From NCBI GenBank assembly GCA_964419335.1, contig CAYQOX010000012.1, positions 31,002-95,001 of the forward strand: a DNA stretch of 64,000 bases, given 5' to 3'. Within the stretch, counting starts at the first letter, position 1. The number at the start of each line of letters is the position of its first letter. The position numbers and the translations under genes were made by a program. This DNA is from CAYQOX01 sp964419335 (GTDB taxonomy: Bacteria > Hinthialibacterota > Hinthialibacteria > Hinthialibacterales > Hinthialibacteraceae). Below are positions 16,373 to 26,568 of this stretch, piece by piece. The notes under the pieces are model-generated. The model did no database searches and had not been told where the DNA came from. It worked only from the letters and a program-made list of their open reading frames with translations.

Positions 16373-19300
16373 ATGAAACAGCGTTTGATACTTTTTTTGA
16401 TTGTATGCCTCGCCATGGGATTCGCGCAGGTCGGGTGGAATGAGGAGGAACGACCGCACGCAGGAATGCTTCGCTACCCCGACGTGAGCCGAGAAAAGAT
16501 TGTCTTTGTATATGCCAATGATTTATGGGTGGTGCCGCGTGAAGGAGGAACTGCGATTCCATTGGCAAGCCCTCCGGGACAAGAAATGTTTCCACGATTT
16601 AGTCCAGATGGAAAAACTATAGCTTTTGTCGGGAATTATGATGGCGATCGGGATATTTATACCATCCCTGTCGACGGCGGAGTTCCCAAACGCCTGACCC
16701 ATCATCCCGCCAATGAAATTCTAAGCGATTGGACTTCTGACAACCGAATTCTTTATTTCGCTTATGGAATGGTATCGTTGGGAAGGCAATCGCAAATATA
16801 TTCTATTTCTCCTGAGGGGGGGATACCGGAGAAACTCCCAGTTCCATACGGAACCAATGGAACCATCAATGCTGAGGGGAAGTGGTTAGCCTATACTCCC
16901 TACAGCCGCGATTTTCGTACCTGGAAACGATACCGTGGGGGATGGGCTAGTGATATTTGGCTTTTCAATTTAAAAACATTTGAGTCCAAGCAGATTACTG
17001 ATTATGAAGGAACCGATACTTATCCCATGTGGTTTGGGAAGACGATTTATTACCTCTCTGATGCGGGACCTGCGCATCGTTTAAATATTTGGGCTTATGA
17101 CACAGTGAAGGAACAATCAAGACAGATTACAAAATTTGAAAAATATGATGTTAAGTTTCCCTCGATCGGTCCTGGTGGTCATGGGGAAGGCGAAATTGTT
17201 TTCCAAAATGGTTCGAACTTAATGCTTTTGGATTTATCGACCGAAAAAAGCCGAAGCGTTATGGTGCTGGTTCCTGGTGATAAAACCAACATACGTCCTG
17301 ACCGAAAACGGGTGAGCGGAAACATGTACAATTGGAACATCTCCCCCACGGGGAAACGTATGGTTGCCGAAGCGCGCGGCGATATCTGGACGCTGCCCGC
17401 GAAAGAAGGGGCTATACGTAATTTGACTCGGACTGACGGTGTTGCAGAACGCTATCCCTCTTGGAGTCCTGATGGTCGCTGGATCGCCTACTTTTCTGAT
17501 GAAAGCGGCGAGTATGAGCTTTATATCATTCAATCTGACGGAAAGGAAGAAGCCCGTAAGCTGACCTCGGGCAACAAGGCCTGGCGCTTTGATCCGATTT
17601 GGTCACCGGATTCGAAATACATTGCCTTTACTGTAAAGGATGGATCGCTCTATATCCACAATGTCGAGGAAAAAGAAACGAAAATTGTTGATAAAGATCC
17701 ATGGGCAAATCGACCTTCTATGAGTTGGTCGCATGACTCGAATTGGATCGCGTATTCGAAAAATGGTGAGAATCGCCTAAGCTCGATATGGCTCTACAAC
17801 GTAGAAACCGAAGAAACCCACCAAGTTACCAGCGATATGTTTGAAGATACTCAACCCGCGTTTGATCGCAAAGGAGAGTATTTTTATTTCGCTAGCAATC
17901 GTCATTTCGCCAGCCCGATTTATGAGGATATAGGGACGACATTTGTTTATTCCAATACGGATGTTTTGATGGCGGTTCCATTACGTAATGAGGTCAAAAA
18001 TCCTTATCTCGATAAGAGTGATGAAGAAACTTGGGAAGAAGATACTGAAGAAGACAGCGAAGAAAACGAATCAACTCAAAACAAAGAAGAAAACAAAGAG
18101 GAAGAATTGAAAATTGATATTCAAGGCTTTGAACGTCGTTCTTTTCAACTTCCTGTATCTAACGGGAATTTTTATAACCTCAATGTGAATGATAAAAACC
18201 AATTGATTTACGTTCGTGCCAAACCCCGTGGCGGCGGGGCAGGGAAAACCGAAATCAAAATCTTTGACATCAACGATGAGAAAAAACAAGAAAACACGGT
18301 TATTGCAACGGGGAACTATGCCATGTCGGCAGATGGCCAAAAACTCTTGGTCAACGTGGGTGGTTTTTCTGTCATTGATGCGGCTGCTGGACAAAGCGTA
18401 ACAGATAGGATTGACACTTCCAATATGTACACCACGATCGATCCCAAAGAAGAGTGGGAGCAGATTTTTACCGATGCATGGCGGATCCAACGGGATTTCT
18501 TTTATGATCCCAACATGCATGGTGTGGATTGGGATGCTGTTTATGAGCAATACAAAGTGATGTTGGAAGATTGCGCTTCACGTGAAGATGTGAGTTTTAT
18601 CATTGGAGAAATGATCGCGGAATTGAATGTCGGCCATACCTATTACGGCGGTGGTGATGAAGAAGGAGAGCCAAGCACATCTGTCGGTATGCTGGGCGTT
18701 GATTTCGTTAAGAAAAATGGTGCGTATCAAGTCGCCAAAATCTATCATGGCGCGCCATGGGATACCGACGCGCGTAATCCTCTCAACCGGCTGGAAGAAG
18801 GGCAACTGGAAGAGGGGGATTACATCCACGCGGTGAATCGCAAACCCATCGATGTGAACAAGGACCCCTGGGCGGCGTTTGTCGGATTGGCTAACCAAAC
18901 CGTCACATTGACCGTCAGCGATAAACCCAAACTGGATGATGACGCCCGCGAAGTCGTGATTCGTTTAATGGGCAGTGAGAGTGATTTACGCTATCGTTCC
19001 TGGATCGAGAAGAATCGTGCCTATGTGGAAAAGAAAACGCAAGGGAAGGTGGGCTACATTTATGTACCCAACACAGGGATTGATGGACAGAATGACCTTT
19101 TCCGCCAATTTTATGGACAGGTGGACAAAGAAGCCTTAATCATCGATGAGCGTTGGAACGCGGGAGGACAGATCCCCACACGTTTCATCGAGTTACTGAA
19201 TCGCCCGATTGTGAATTATTGGGCACGCCGAGACGGGAAAGATTGGCCATGGCCACGTGATTCCCACCAAGGGCCAAAATGTATGTTAATTAATAGCCTC

Positions 19301-19672
19301 GCCGGTTCTGGGGGAGATGCCTTTCCTGCCTATTTTAAACAAGCCAGATTAGGGAAATTGATCGGTACGCGTACTTGGGGCGGCCTTGTTGGCATTACCG
19401 GTTATCCGCGCTTGATTGATGGTGGTTATACCACGGCGCCTTCCTTTGCTTATTATGAGAAGGATGGAACCTGGGGAATAGAAGGTCATGGTGTAGACCC
19501 TGATATCGAGGTCATCAATGATCCCTCATTAATGGTAGATGGAGGTGACCCACAATTAGATGCAGCGATTGAATTGATGATGAACGAGATAAAGAGCAAT
19601 CCTTATACACCACCTTCACGCCCGGCTTATCCCGATCGCAGTGGAATGGGGATCAAAGAAGAAGATAAGTAA
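16373..19672 (+). CDS. Tricorn-type protease with signal peptide
   Basis: 1099 residues. A signal peptide (KQRLILFLIVCLAMGFAQ) is followed by beta-propeller repeats with WD40/TolB-like FSPDGKTIAF, WSPDGRWIAYFSD and WSPDSKYIAF motifs. Then come a C1-like helical region, a PDZ domain (about residues 790-860) and a C-terminal S41-type protease fold. Candidate catalytic residues are His755 in NVGHTYY and Ser979 in LAGSGGDAFP. An acidic insertion of about 40 residues (EETWEEDTEEDSEEN...) separates the two propellers. Tricorn proteases are large tail-specific-like peptidases that process oligopeptides; an exported form would act in the periplasm. AGGGAG sits 6 nt before ATG 16373, which gives a proper signal peptide, unlike the longer frame from 16334. 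Confidence 0.9.
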   Translation: MKQRLILFLIVCLAMGFAQVGWNEEERPHAGMLRYPDVSREKIVFVYANDLWVVPREGGTAIPLASPPGQEMFPRFSPDGKTIAFVGNYDGDRDIYTIPVDGGVPKRLTHHPANEILSDWTSDNRILYFAYGMVSLGRQSQIYSISPEGGIPEKLPVPYGTNGTINAEGKWLAYTPYSRDFRTWKRYRGGWASDIWLFNLKTFESKQITDYEGTDTYPMWFGKTIYYLSDAGPAHRLNIWAYDTVKEQSRQITKFEKYDVKFPSIGPGGHGEGEIVFQNGSNLMLLDLSTEKSRSVMVLVPGDKTNIRPDRKRVSGNMYNWNISPTGKRMVAEARGDIWTLPAKEGAIRNLTRTDGVAERYPSWSPDGRWIAYFSDESGEYELYIIQSDGKEEARKLTSGNKAWRFDPIWSPDSKYIAFTVKDGSLYIHNVEEKETKIVDKDPWANRPSMSWSHDSNWIAYSKNGENRLSSIWLYNVETEETHQVTSDMFEDTQPAFDRKGEYFYFASNRHFASPIYEDIGTTFVYSNTDVLMAVPLRNEVKNPYLDKSDEETWEEDTEEDSEENESTQNKEENKEEELKIDIQGFERRSFQLPVSNGNFYNLNVNDKNQLIYVRAKPRGGGAGKTEIKIFDINDEKKQENTVIATGNYAMSADGQKLLVNVGGFSVIDAAAGQSVTDRIDTSNMYTTIDPKEEWEQIFTDAWRIQRDFFYDPNMHGVDWDAVYEQYKVMLEDCASREDVSFIIGEMIAELNVGHTYYGGGDEEGEPSTSVGMLGVDFVKKNGAYQVAKIYHGAPWDTDARNPLNRLEEGQLEEGDYIHAVNRKPIDVNKDPWAAFVGLANQTVTLTVSDKPKLDDDAREVVIRLMGSESDLRYRSWIEKNRAYVEKKTQGKVGYIYVPNTGIDGQNDLFRQFYGQVDKEALIIDERWNAGGQIPTRFIELLNRPIVNYWARRDGKDWPWPRDSHQGPKCMLINSLAGSGGDAFPAYFKQARLGKLIGTRTWGGLVGITGYPRLIDGGYTTAPSFAYYEKDGTWGIEGHGVDPDIEVINDPSLMVDGGDPQLDAAIELMMNEIKSNPYTPPSRPAYPDRSGMGIKEEDK

Positions 19673-19699
19673 AGTAATTGAAAAGAGAATAATATGTAG

Positions 19700-19735
19700 T
19701 GAGGTGGAAAGCTTCGGCCTTCCACCTCATTTTTT
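19700..19735. terminator. Strong terminator with UUCG loop
   Basis: TGAGGTGGAA (19700-19709) / TTCCACCTCA (19720-19729), with inner GC/GC closing a TTCG tetraloop and one A-C mismatch, then T6. It ends the Tricorn gene; the converging sulfatase gene stops just beyond it. Confidence 0.9.
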
Positions 19736-19756
19736 AGGCTTGAATGCTTGTGAAAG

Positions 19757-21187
19757 TTATTCCTTGGAAGGATCAACGTAATTATTCAAGATTAACCATG
19801 GGTCATTGGTTTTCTTTCGAAAATCTTCTGTTCGTTGACGCAGGTCATTTAAGACCGATTCGTATTGGGGATTATGCGCAAGGTTGTTGATCTCGTTTGG
19901 ATCCGACTCAAGATCATAGAGTTCTTCTTCAGGGCGGTGCATATAATCCTTTACAGGCCGAGGGCCATACATCGTATCTCCGCGCTTAAGCACACCTTGC
20001 CAGGTGGCCGAGGCGTATAAATCGCTCGCGAAAGGGAAGGGAAGTGGGTACGCGAGATTGTGGATATATTTGTACTTCTTTGTACGCATTCCACGCGAGG
20101 GATAGTACATGGTGATTTCATGGAATGTATGTGAGAAGTAAATTTCTTCCCAGCCTGGAGGATTTTCATATTCAAGGATGGGCAGAATCGTTCGTCCATG
20201 TAGAGGGTATTCTGGAGGCTGCGCCCCCGTCCAATCGAGAATGGTCGGTACCAGGTCCGTAAATGAAACCATGGAATGATTCACGATGCCACGCTTTGTT
20301 TGATCTGGCGACCGCACAAGCATGGGAAGATTGATACCGGGATCATAGAGACATGTTTTTGCGCCTGGGAAGGCAATCCCATTGTCGCTGATATAGATCA
20401 CAAGCGTATCTTCTTCTTTCCCGGTCTTTTTGAGCGCATCGAGAATAAGACCAATGCCCTTATCCATCCGGCTCACAGATTGATAGTATTCGGCAAGTTC
20501 CTTGCGTACTTCCGGTTGATCCGGGAGGAAATCGGGCACCTGGACATCATCGGGGGAGTAGACCGTCGGTTCGATATCCGATTGGTTGGTTTCATTTCCA
20601 AAACCTTTGCCCGCACGGTGAGGATCCGAATAGCCTACCAATAAGAAGAAAGGCTGATCTTCTGTTTCTTCAAAAAATTCACGTGCGCATTGAGCCATAC
20701 CGGTCACATTCCGGCTGCCGCCATAAACGCGTCCCGGCGGCTGGTATTGATAAGGGTAGAGTTCGGCAGGGTTAACATGGAACTTCCCAATGATTCCCGT
20801 GCGATAGCCATGATCATTAAGTAATTTGGGGATCGATTGTACATAATCTCGTGTATAGAAGTGGTTGTACGAATGAGCATGGCCATACTGGCCATTATAG
20901 TGATTGTGCAAGCCGCTCATGATCACGGAACGACTGGCACTACAACTGGGGGTCGTGCAAAATGCGTTAGTAAATCGCACTCCCTCTTCGGCCAACTGTT
21001 CCAAGTGAGGCGTCTTGATGGCTGGATTCCCGTAACTTGGCATATCCATCCCGTGATCATCAGAAATGAGCAATAATACATTGCGCTTTCGTTTGGAAGG
21101 CGTTGCAAAGGTTGCTTTTGAAAGAGCCGGCAATGTTCCTGCAGCGATACCTGTGGCTAAAAAATCTCGACGTTTGATTGAATTCAT
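19757..21187 (-). CDS. Tat-exported sulfatase
   Basis: 476 residues. The N-terminus has a twin-arginine signal (RRDFLATGIAAGTLPALSKA). The mature part is an alkaline-phosphatase-superfamily sulfatase: metal ligands Asp43-Asp44 in LLISDDHGMD, and the formylglycine motif Cys82-S-A-S-Arg86, followed by SVIMSGLHNH. The Cys nucleophile must be oxidised by a formylglycine-generating enzyme, none of which is in the window. Sequence character (SYGNPAIKTPHLEQLAEEGV, DLESDPNEINNLA) is closest to N-sulfoglucosamine-sulfohydrolase-like and other polysaccharide sulfatases. It likely removes sulfate from host- or algal-type glycans in the periplasm. AGGAGAA lies upstream of the ATG. Substrate unknown. Confidence 0.92.
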   Translation of the reverse strand: MNSIKRRDFLATGIAAGTLPALSKATFATPSKRKRNVLLLISDDHGMDMPSYGNPAIKTPHLEQLAEEGVRFTNAFCTTPSCSASRSVIMSGLHNHYNGQYGHAHSYNHFYTRDYVQSIPKLLNDHGYRTGIIGKFHVNPAELYPYQYQPPGRVYGGSRNVTGMAQCAREFFEETEDQPFFLLVGYSDPHRAGKGFGNETNQSDIEPTVYSPDDVQVPDFLPDQPEVRKELAEYYQSVSRMDKGIGLILDALKKTGKEEDTLVIYISDNGIAFPGAKTCLYDPGINLPMLVRSPDQTKRGIVNHSMVSFTDLVPTILDWTGAQPPEYPLHGRTILPILEYENPPGWEEIYFSHTFHEITMYYPSRGMRTKKYKYIHNLAYPLPFPFASDLYASATWQGVLKRGDTMYGPRPVKDYMHRPEEELYDLESDPNEINNLAHNPQYESVLNDLRQRTEDFRKKTNDPWLILNNYVDPSKE

Positions 21188-21234
21188 AATATTATTCTCC
21201 TATTTCACAATGAATATTTCTCATTCATGGTGTC

Positions 21235-21816
21235 TCATTGAATTTCCCACTGGATCGACAAGGCTCCCCGTAAGTCCCCCATTTCGAATCCCGTGGCTTG
21301 ATCGTTGGGATAATGTTCGTTCAAGGCTTCTTTTACGGGGGCAGGAATGTTATTTTCATTTCCATGGCATAGAAGACAGGTTGGATCATCGACGACAATG
21401 GGTAGCAAAACGGTGAGATAATCTTGTTCGGCGATGTAGATGGGATTGGGTTTCCTTTCTTGCTGAATCAGGGACTGCATATTTTGTAATTGCTCAAGTT
21501 CAGTTTGGGTGGGAATGTGTTTTTCTTCGTTCCGTACCTTATGGCTAATACGCCGCAGCTGAGTAATTTCAGGATATTCTTCGGTATACCTCTCCTCGAC
21601 CTGGACAGAGACTTCTTTGCATACACCAATCGCCTCCGCTGGGCCACTTTCTGCGATGGCGTTTTGTAATTCTGTTTTCAATTCACTGGAAAACTGCTGA
21701 GCAATTTGTTTGCTTTGGAGGAGATACTCTTGGACTTGTTGATCCGTTACTTGGCTTTTCGTACATGATTGAAGCAGAAGGAATAGCATTGATATGAGAA
21801 AGACGCGCAAAACCAT
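21235..21816 (-). CDS. Tll0287-like heme-binding lipoprotein
   Basis: 193 residues from the chosen start. A lipoprotein signal (VLRVFLISMLFLLLQSC) precedes a domain like DUF3365/Tll0287: long helices, GVCKEVSVQVEERY, the motif IGVC early on, and a single c-type heme site CLLCHG (CxxCH) in VDDPTCLLCHG. It ends with ATGFEMGDLRGALSIQW, where the family shows its typical closing strand. It is probably a monoheme redox sensor or cytochrome on the outer face of a membrane. ATG at 21816 has AGGAG 9 nt upstream; the longer form from 21855 would put 13 polar residues before the signal. Confidence 0.82.
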   Translation of the reverse strand: MVLRVFLISMLFLLLQSCTKSQVTDQQVQEYLLQSKQIAQQFSSELKTELQNAIAESGPAEAIGVCKEVSVQVEERYTEEYPEITQLRRISHKVRNEEKHIPTQTELEQLQNMQSLIQQERKPNPIYIAEQDYLTVLLPIVVDDPTCLLCHGNENNIPAPVKEALNEHYPNDQATGFEMGDLRGALSIQWEIQ

Positions 21817-22000
21817 GGCTTTAGACTCCTTGGAAGAATAATGGATTTGCTTCATTCTACTAAAAATATAACCTGTTTGTGAATCGATAGACTTAATTTA
21901 AACGAAAGTTTTCAAAAGCGTGAAATTACGCTTTCCCAATAGTGGATAAATTCTTTATAATGAGAATAATGGTTTTTAAAATCGAATGGAGGAGGAAAGT

Positions 22001-23314
22001 ATGCGACGCATTGCATTATTTTTTTGTCTACTCACAATCGTGATAGTACATGGTAGGACCGCCGAGATTGTTCGCAAGATCCCCGTGGCGCAAGGATTGG
22101 CTTCCCATCCTGTGAATGGGGGTCATTGTTTGATTTCAGACGGGACCTATCAATACATCGGGTTTTATGATCCCGCTCATCAAATGACGGTGGGAAAACG
22201 AAAACTCGGGGAGACCGAATGGGATTTCGTGAAATTACCTGAAAGGGTTGGCTGGGATACGCATAATAAAATCGTCATTTTTTTAGATCGTGCGGGAAAA
22301 CTCCATTTAACTGGAAATATGCATGGCTCGCCCTTACGTTATTACCGAACTGAAGAGCCGGGAGATATTCATACATTGAAAGGGATCCATACATGGAGCG
22401 GAAAACATGAAAATCGCGTGACCTACCCAAACTTATTGAAACTGCGGGACGGGTCGATCCATATGATGTATCGTCTTGGTGGCAGCGGCAATGGAATGCG
22501 GCTCTTGGTTCATTACGATGAAGAGAGTGAAGAATGGACAGGGAGCGGCGAATCTTTTATCAGCGGTCGTGAAGCGGAACCAACGTGTAATGCCTATCCT
22601 TTCGGTGGTATTCAAGAAGACCAAAATGGCGTATTACATATCACCTGGTGTTGGCGGGAAACTCCCGATGTCGAAACGAATTTCGATATTTGTTATGCGC
22701 AAAGCACCGATGGCGGTTTTACCTGGCAAAAGTTGGATGGAACGAAATATGAGTTGCCCATCACTCCCTCGAATGCTGAAGTCGTGGATGAGATTGATCA
22801 AAAACACGGATTGATGAATGGCGGGTCTTTAGCCATTGATAAAGAAGGTAATCCCTATATTGGTTATACACGTTTTGACGAAAATGGGTATAATCAAATG
22901 TTTGTTGCTACCCCGGTTGATCACGAGTGGAAAATAGGGCGGGTTAGCGATTGGAAAGAACGCTTTTGGTTTGAAGGACGGGGCACCATTCCTCATTATC
23001 CCCCTATCCCACGTCTTGGAGTCCAAGGCGACGAAATTCATGTTTCTTATTCGTTTGATTTAGTCGAACCCAAACGGGGGAAAACAGTTTTTACCCGCGA
23101 AGCGTTATTAAATCAACAGCCGGACGAGTTTGAGTTCATACCGGCCGAAGAGACCGGACCTGTGGTTCCTAATATACGGGCTAAGAATCGTGGTCCGCTA
23201 CCTGAAGGTGAAACGCATTACATGCAGCAAAGAGTGGATAAACCCAACCGAGACCGAAAACCTGATAATCCCATGGAACCGACAATGATTTATATTGTCG
23301 TGGTGAAACAATAG
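22001..23314 (+). CDS. Secreted BNR_4-family protein
   Basis: 437 residues with a signal peptide (RRIALFFCLLTIVIVHGRTA). It carries the BNR_4/PF15892-like pattern: GGHCLISDGTYQYIGFYDP, VGKRKLGETEWDFV, DTHNKIVIFLDRAGKLHLTG and NMHGSPLRYYR, with BNR-like boxes such as STDGGFTWQKL. The family forms beta-propellers and includes polysaccharide lyases (ulvan-type) and many uncharacterised exported glycan-binding proteins. GGAGGAGG lies just before ATG 22001. It is the first gene of a run with the FGGY kinase (8-bp gap) and 6-phosphogluconate dehydrogenase (19-bp gap), which links it to sugar-acid catabolism. Confidence 0.8.
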   Translation: MRRIALFFCLLTIVIVHGRTAEIVRKIPVAQGLASHPVNGGHCLISDGTYQYIGFYDPAHQMTVGKRKLGETEWDFVKLPERVGWDTHNKIVIFLDRAGKLHLTGNMHGSPLRYYRTEEPGDIHTLKGIHTWSGKHENRVTYPNLLKLRDGSIHMMYRLGGSGNGMRLLVHYDEESEEWTGSGESFISGREAEPTCNAYPFGGIQEDQNGVLHITWCWRETPDVETNFDICYAQSTDGGFTWQKLDGTKYELPITPSNAEVVDEIDQKHGLMNGGSLAIDKEGNPYIGYTRFDENGYNQMFVATPVDHEWKIGRVSDWKERFWFEGRGTIPHYPPIPRLGVQGDEIHVSYSFDLVEPKRGKTVFTREALLNQQPDEFEFIPAEETGPVVPNIRAKNRGPLPEGETHYMQQRVDKPNRDRKPDNPMEPTMIYIVVVKQ

Positions 23315-23322
23315 ATAAAGGT

Positions 23323-24828
23323 ATGAAACATAACAATCAAGAATATGTATTGTCGATCGACGCAGGGACTTCTTCAATTCGTACCCGTTTATATGACACC
23401 CGCGGGAATGAACTTGAAGCGATGTCTATCCAGCGTACCTATACCATGGATAGGACATCGGATGGTGGAGAATTTATTGATTTAGACCGCATTGTTCAAC
23501 TCATTTTTGAGATCATTGATGAATCTACAAAGTGGATTGAAGAACAGGGTATACGGGTTATCGCGGTTTCTTGTTGTACATTTTGGCATAACCTTGTCGG
23601 GGTAAATGAAAAAGGTGAGGCATGTACTTCTTTACTGAATTGGAGCGACACCCGGCCGGAATGTGTGCTGCCCGACTTAGCAAAACGCATTGAGCCTACG
23701 CATTTCACCCAACGAACAGGATGTCCCTTCCATGCGAGTTATTTACCCGCCAAGATTGTATGGCTAAAAAACAATATGCCCGAGCGTGTTAAGCATCTAT
23801 GGGCATGGATGTCGTTGGGCGAATATCTCTTTTTCCGTTTAACGGGAGAACGGGTCTGTTCTTATTCCATGGCTTCAGGCACAGGATTGTTGCACAGTGC
23901 CAAATGCGAATGGGACAGTGAAATTTTTGAGGCGATTGGGGTAGAGCGTAGTCAAGTCAGTAATTTGGGCGACCTTGATGAAGGTGGGTTTTTCCTGCGA
24001 GATGAATTCAAACAACGTTGGCCAGGGTTGCGGGATGCACAATGGTTTCCTGCGATCGGCGATGGAGCGGCGAGCAACATTGGCTGTGGAGCCGTAACAC
24101 CAGAACGACTGACGTTGATGGTGGGAACTTCAGGGGCGATGCGCATGGTATGGAAAGGGGACTATCGTGAGCCTGCCCAGGGGCTTTGGTGTTATCGTAT
24201 TGATCGTCATCGACCTATCTCCGGAGGGGCTTTAAGTAATGGCGGAAATCTTCTGCAATGGGCTATGCGCACATTGAAACTGGGTGATCTCAAGCAAATC
24301 GAAGAAGCCTTAAGAAATCGCACACCAGATGCTCATGGGCTTACGTTTTTACCTTTTTTGGCTGGTCAACGCAGCCCCAGATGGAATCCTGAGAGCCGCG
24401 GATTAATCCACGGCTTACGGTTATCCACGGAACCTATTGATATTCTTCAAGCGGGTATGGAAGCCGTAGCTTATCGCTTCCGGCTGATTTATGAACTTTT
24501 ATCTAACCAAGTAGAACGAAATCAGGAGATGATCGCAACCGGCGGGGCTTTACTGCAATTGCCTGTCTGGATACAAATCATGGCCGATGTTATACAATGT
24601 GTTGTTTATCCCTCGCAAGTAAAAGAAGGTTCTTGCCGGGGTGCGGCTTTGTTGGTTTTGGAAGCATTGGGAGCGATTGAGGATATATCCCGTATCGAAA
24701 CCATCGTCGATGAGCCTTTTTATCCGCGTGAAGAGGCCTTCCAATTCTATGAGAAAGGTTTCCAAAGACATTTGGCGCTTGAAGAAAAACACATACGAGC
24801 AAATAAAACCAATATGGACTTGTACTAA
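23323..24828 (+). CDS. FGGY-family sugar kinase, probably gluconokinase
   Basis: 501 residues. Two-domain FGGY carbohydrate kinase: N-terminal phosphate loop SIDAGTSSIRTRLYD, a catalytic-base-type Asp in LNWSDTRP, the second phosphate motif MVGTSGAMRM, and C-terminal TGGALLQLPVWIQIMADV. The family phosphorylates gluconate, xylulose, glycerol and similar sugars. The gene directly downstream is 6-phosphogluconate dehydrogenase, so gluconokinase (gluconate to 6-phosphogluconate) is the best guess. The preceding gene encodes a secreted BNR_4 protein. AAAGG precedes the ATG at close range. Confidence 0.85.
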   Translation: MKHNNQEYVLSIDAGTSSIRTRLYDTRGNELEAMSIQRTYTMDRTSDGGEFIDLDRIVQLIFEIIDESTKWIEEQGIRVIAVSCCTFWHNLVGVNEKGEACTSLLNWSDTRPECVLPDLAKRIEPTHFTQRTGCPFHASYLPAKIVWLKNNMPERVKHLWAWMSLGEYLFFRLTGERVCSYSMASGTGLLHSAKCEWDSEIFEAIGVERSQVSNLGDLDEGGFFLRDEFKQRWPGLRDAQWFPAIGDGAASNIGCGAVTPERLTLMVGTSGAMRMVWKGDYREPAQGLWCYRIDRHRPISGGALSNGGNLLQWAMRTLKLGDLKQIEEALRNRTPDAHGLTFLPFLAGQRSPRWNPESRGLIHGLRLSTEPIDILQAGMEAVAYRFRLIYELLSNQVERNQEMIATGGALLQLPVWIQIMADVIQCVVYPSQVKEGSCRGAALLVLEALGAIEDISRIETIVDEPFYPREEAFQFYEKGFQRHLALEEKHIRANKTNMDLY

Positions 24829-24847
24829 AGAAGGAGAAATGAGAAAG

Positions 24848-26257
24848 ATGGGACAAACTTTTGGTGTTATTGGATTAGCGGTTATGGGTGAAAACATCGT
24901 TTTGAATATGGAACGAAACGGGTTTCCGGTAGCTGTTTATAACCGAACTTCGGCCAAAACCAAAGATTTTATTGAAGGGCGTGGCGCTGAGAAAAATATT
25001 ATCGCAACTTATTCCTTGGAAGATTTCGTAAAGGCTTTGGAGCCGCCTCGAAAAATATTACTCATGGTAAAAGCCGGGCATGGTGTTGACGCGGTCATGG
25101 AACAACTTGTACCGCTTTTAGACGATGGCGATCTAATCATTGATGGCGGTAATTCCTTCTTTAAAGATACGGAACGACGTATGGATCAGATGAAATCAAC
25201 CAAGCTCTATTTTATGGGATGCGGGATCAGTGGTGGGGAGGAAGGAGCCTTATGGGGCCCCAGTATCATGCCCGGGGGGGATAAAGAAGCGTATGATCTT
25301 GTTGAACCTATCTTTAAAGAAATCAGTGCGAAAACAGATTCTGGCCCCTGTGTCGATTATATGGGGGCCCGTAGTGCCGGGCATTTTGTGAAAATGTGCC
25401 ATAACGGCATTGAATATGGGGATATGCAATTAATCGCCGAGACGTATGATTTATTACGCCATGCTTTAGGTCTTTCACTGGATGAAATTGCAGATATTTT
25501 CAGTGAATGGAATAAAGGAGAACTGAATTCCTTTTTAATTGAAATTACCGCCAACATTGTGAATTATCCCGATGATCAAGGAAGTGAAGATGTATTGATT
25601 GACCGAATCTTAGATAAGGCTGAACAAAAAGGTACCGGAAGATGGACTTCGCAAACCGCGATTGAATTGGGGATTCCCATCCCGACTATTACCGCTTCCG
25701 TAGATGCCCGAGCCATGTCTTCGATGAAAGAAGAAAGAGTACAAGCCAGCCGCATGTATCCGGTTCAGAATTATTCGGTTCCTTACGATAAAGAAAACTT
25801 TGTTCGCTGTGTGCGTGAAGCATTATACGCCTCAAAGATTTGTTCTTACGCACAGGGTTTTGCGTTGATGCGCCAAGCCTCAAACGAGTACCACTTAGGT
25901 TTAAATTTTGGTTCTATTGCGCGTATTTGGAAAGGGGGTTGTATCATTCGGGCTGTATTTTTGGATCAAATACGCGAAGCGTTCGAGCAACATCCCGACT
26001 TACCTAATTTATTGGTCGCTCCCACATTCCAAAAAGAGATACAAGAGAGAATTGATTCCTGGCGCTGGACTGTGAAAATGGCAGCCGAAGTGGGGATCCC
26101 GGTGCCCGCCATGAGCGCCTCTTTGGCCTATTTTGATGCCTACCGCCGCGAGAGGCTTCCTGCGAATTTAATTCAAGGACAACGCGATTATTTTGGTGCA
26201 CATACTTATGAACGGGTGGATCAAGAAGGTGTTTTCCATACCCAATGGTTTGATTAG
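24848..26257 (+). CDS. gnd: 6-phosphogluconate dehydrogenase, decarboxylating
   Basis: 469 residues, the usual length of the long (Gnd/GndA) type. It has the N-terminal Rossmann motif GVIGLAVMGENIVLNM followed by YNRTSAKT, the active-site segment MGCGISGGEEGALWGPSIMPGG, the conserved substrate-binding HFVKMCHNGIEYGDMQL (Lys and His-Asn), and the tail QRDYFGAHTYERVD. It oxidises 6-phosphogluconate to ribulose 5-phosphate plus CO2, usually with NADP+. ATG 24848 was preferred over 24839 because AGGAG (24832-24836) is then 11 nt away and the family starts at this point. It lies 19 bp after the FGGY kinase, a functional pair for gluconate use. Confidence 0.96.
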   Translation: MGQTFGVIGLAVMGENIVLNMERNGFPVAVYNRTSAKTKDFIEGRGAEKNIIATYSLEDFVKALEPPRKILLMVKAGHGVDAVMEQLVPLLDDGDLIIDGGNSFFKDTERRMDQMKSTKLYFMGCGISGGEEGALWGPSIMPGGDKEAYDLVEPIFKEISAKTDSGPCVDYMGARSAGHFVKMCHNGIEYGDMQLIAETYDLLRHALGLSLDEIADIFSEWNKGELNSFLIEITANIVNYPDDQGSEDVLIDRILDKAEQKGTGRWTSQTAIELGIPIPTITASVDARAMSSMKEERVQASRMYPVQNYSVPYDKENFVRCVREALYASKICSYAQGFALMRQASNEYHLGLNFGSIARIWKGGCIIRAVFLDQIREAFEQHPDLPNLLVAPTFQKEIQERIDSWRWTVKMAAEVGIPVPAMSASLAYFDAYRRERLPANLIQGQRDYFGAHTYERVDQEGVFHTQWFD

Positions 26258-26470
26258 ATTCTTTTTACTTTTTGAGAATGGTTTTTACAGATTTGAGATA
26301 AATTGAATCCATGCTTTTCTCTAGAAACGATTCTTGGATACAAAAAATAAGATATTGTATCGGATCATGTCACAAATATACTGTTTCTTATTACTTTTTG
26401 AAGAAAATCTTAATTTAAACACTTAAACAATCTCTGATTTAAATGTTCCTTTTGATTAGAGTTATAGTTC

Positions 26471-26506
26471 AATCCGCTAGGTTGATCACTTGGCGGGTTT
26501 TTATTT
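26471..26506 (+). terminator. Terminator after gnd
   Basis: AATCCGCTAG (26471-26480) pairs with CTTGGCGGGTT (26488-26498) with G-U pairs, then TTTATTT. It lies about 215 bp downstream of the stop. The stretch between (26258-26470) is AT-rich and shows no other element. Confidence 0.65.
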
Positions 26507-26568
26507 AGGTACATCCATTGCTATAAAGAATCTGTATCTCATCGTTTAAAGATTAGAAAGGGTTTAGC

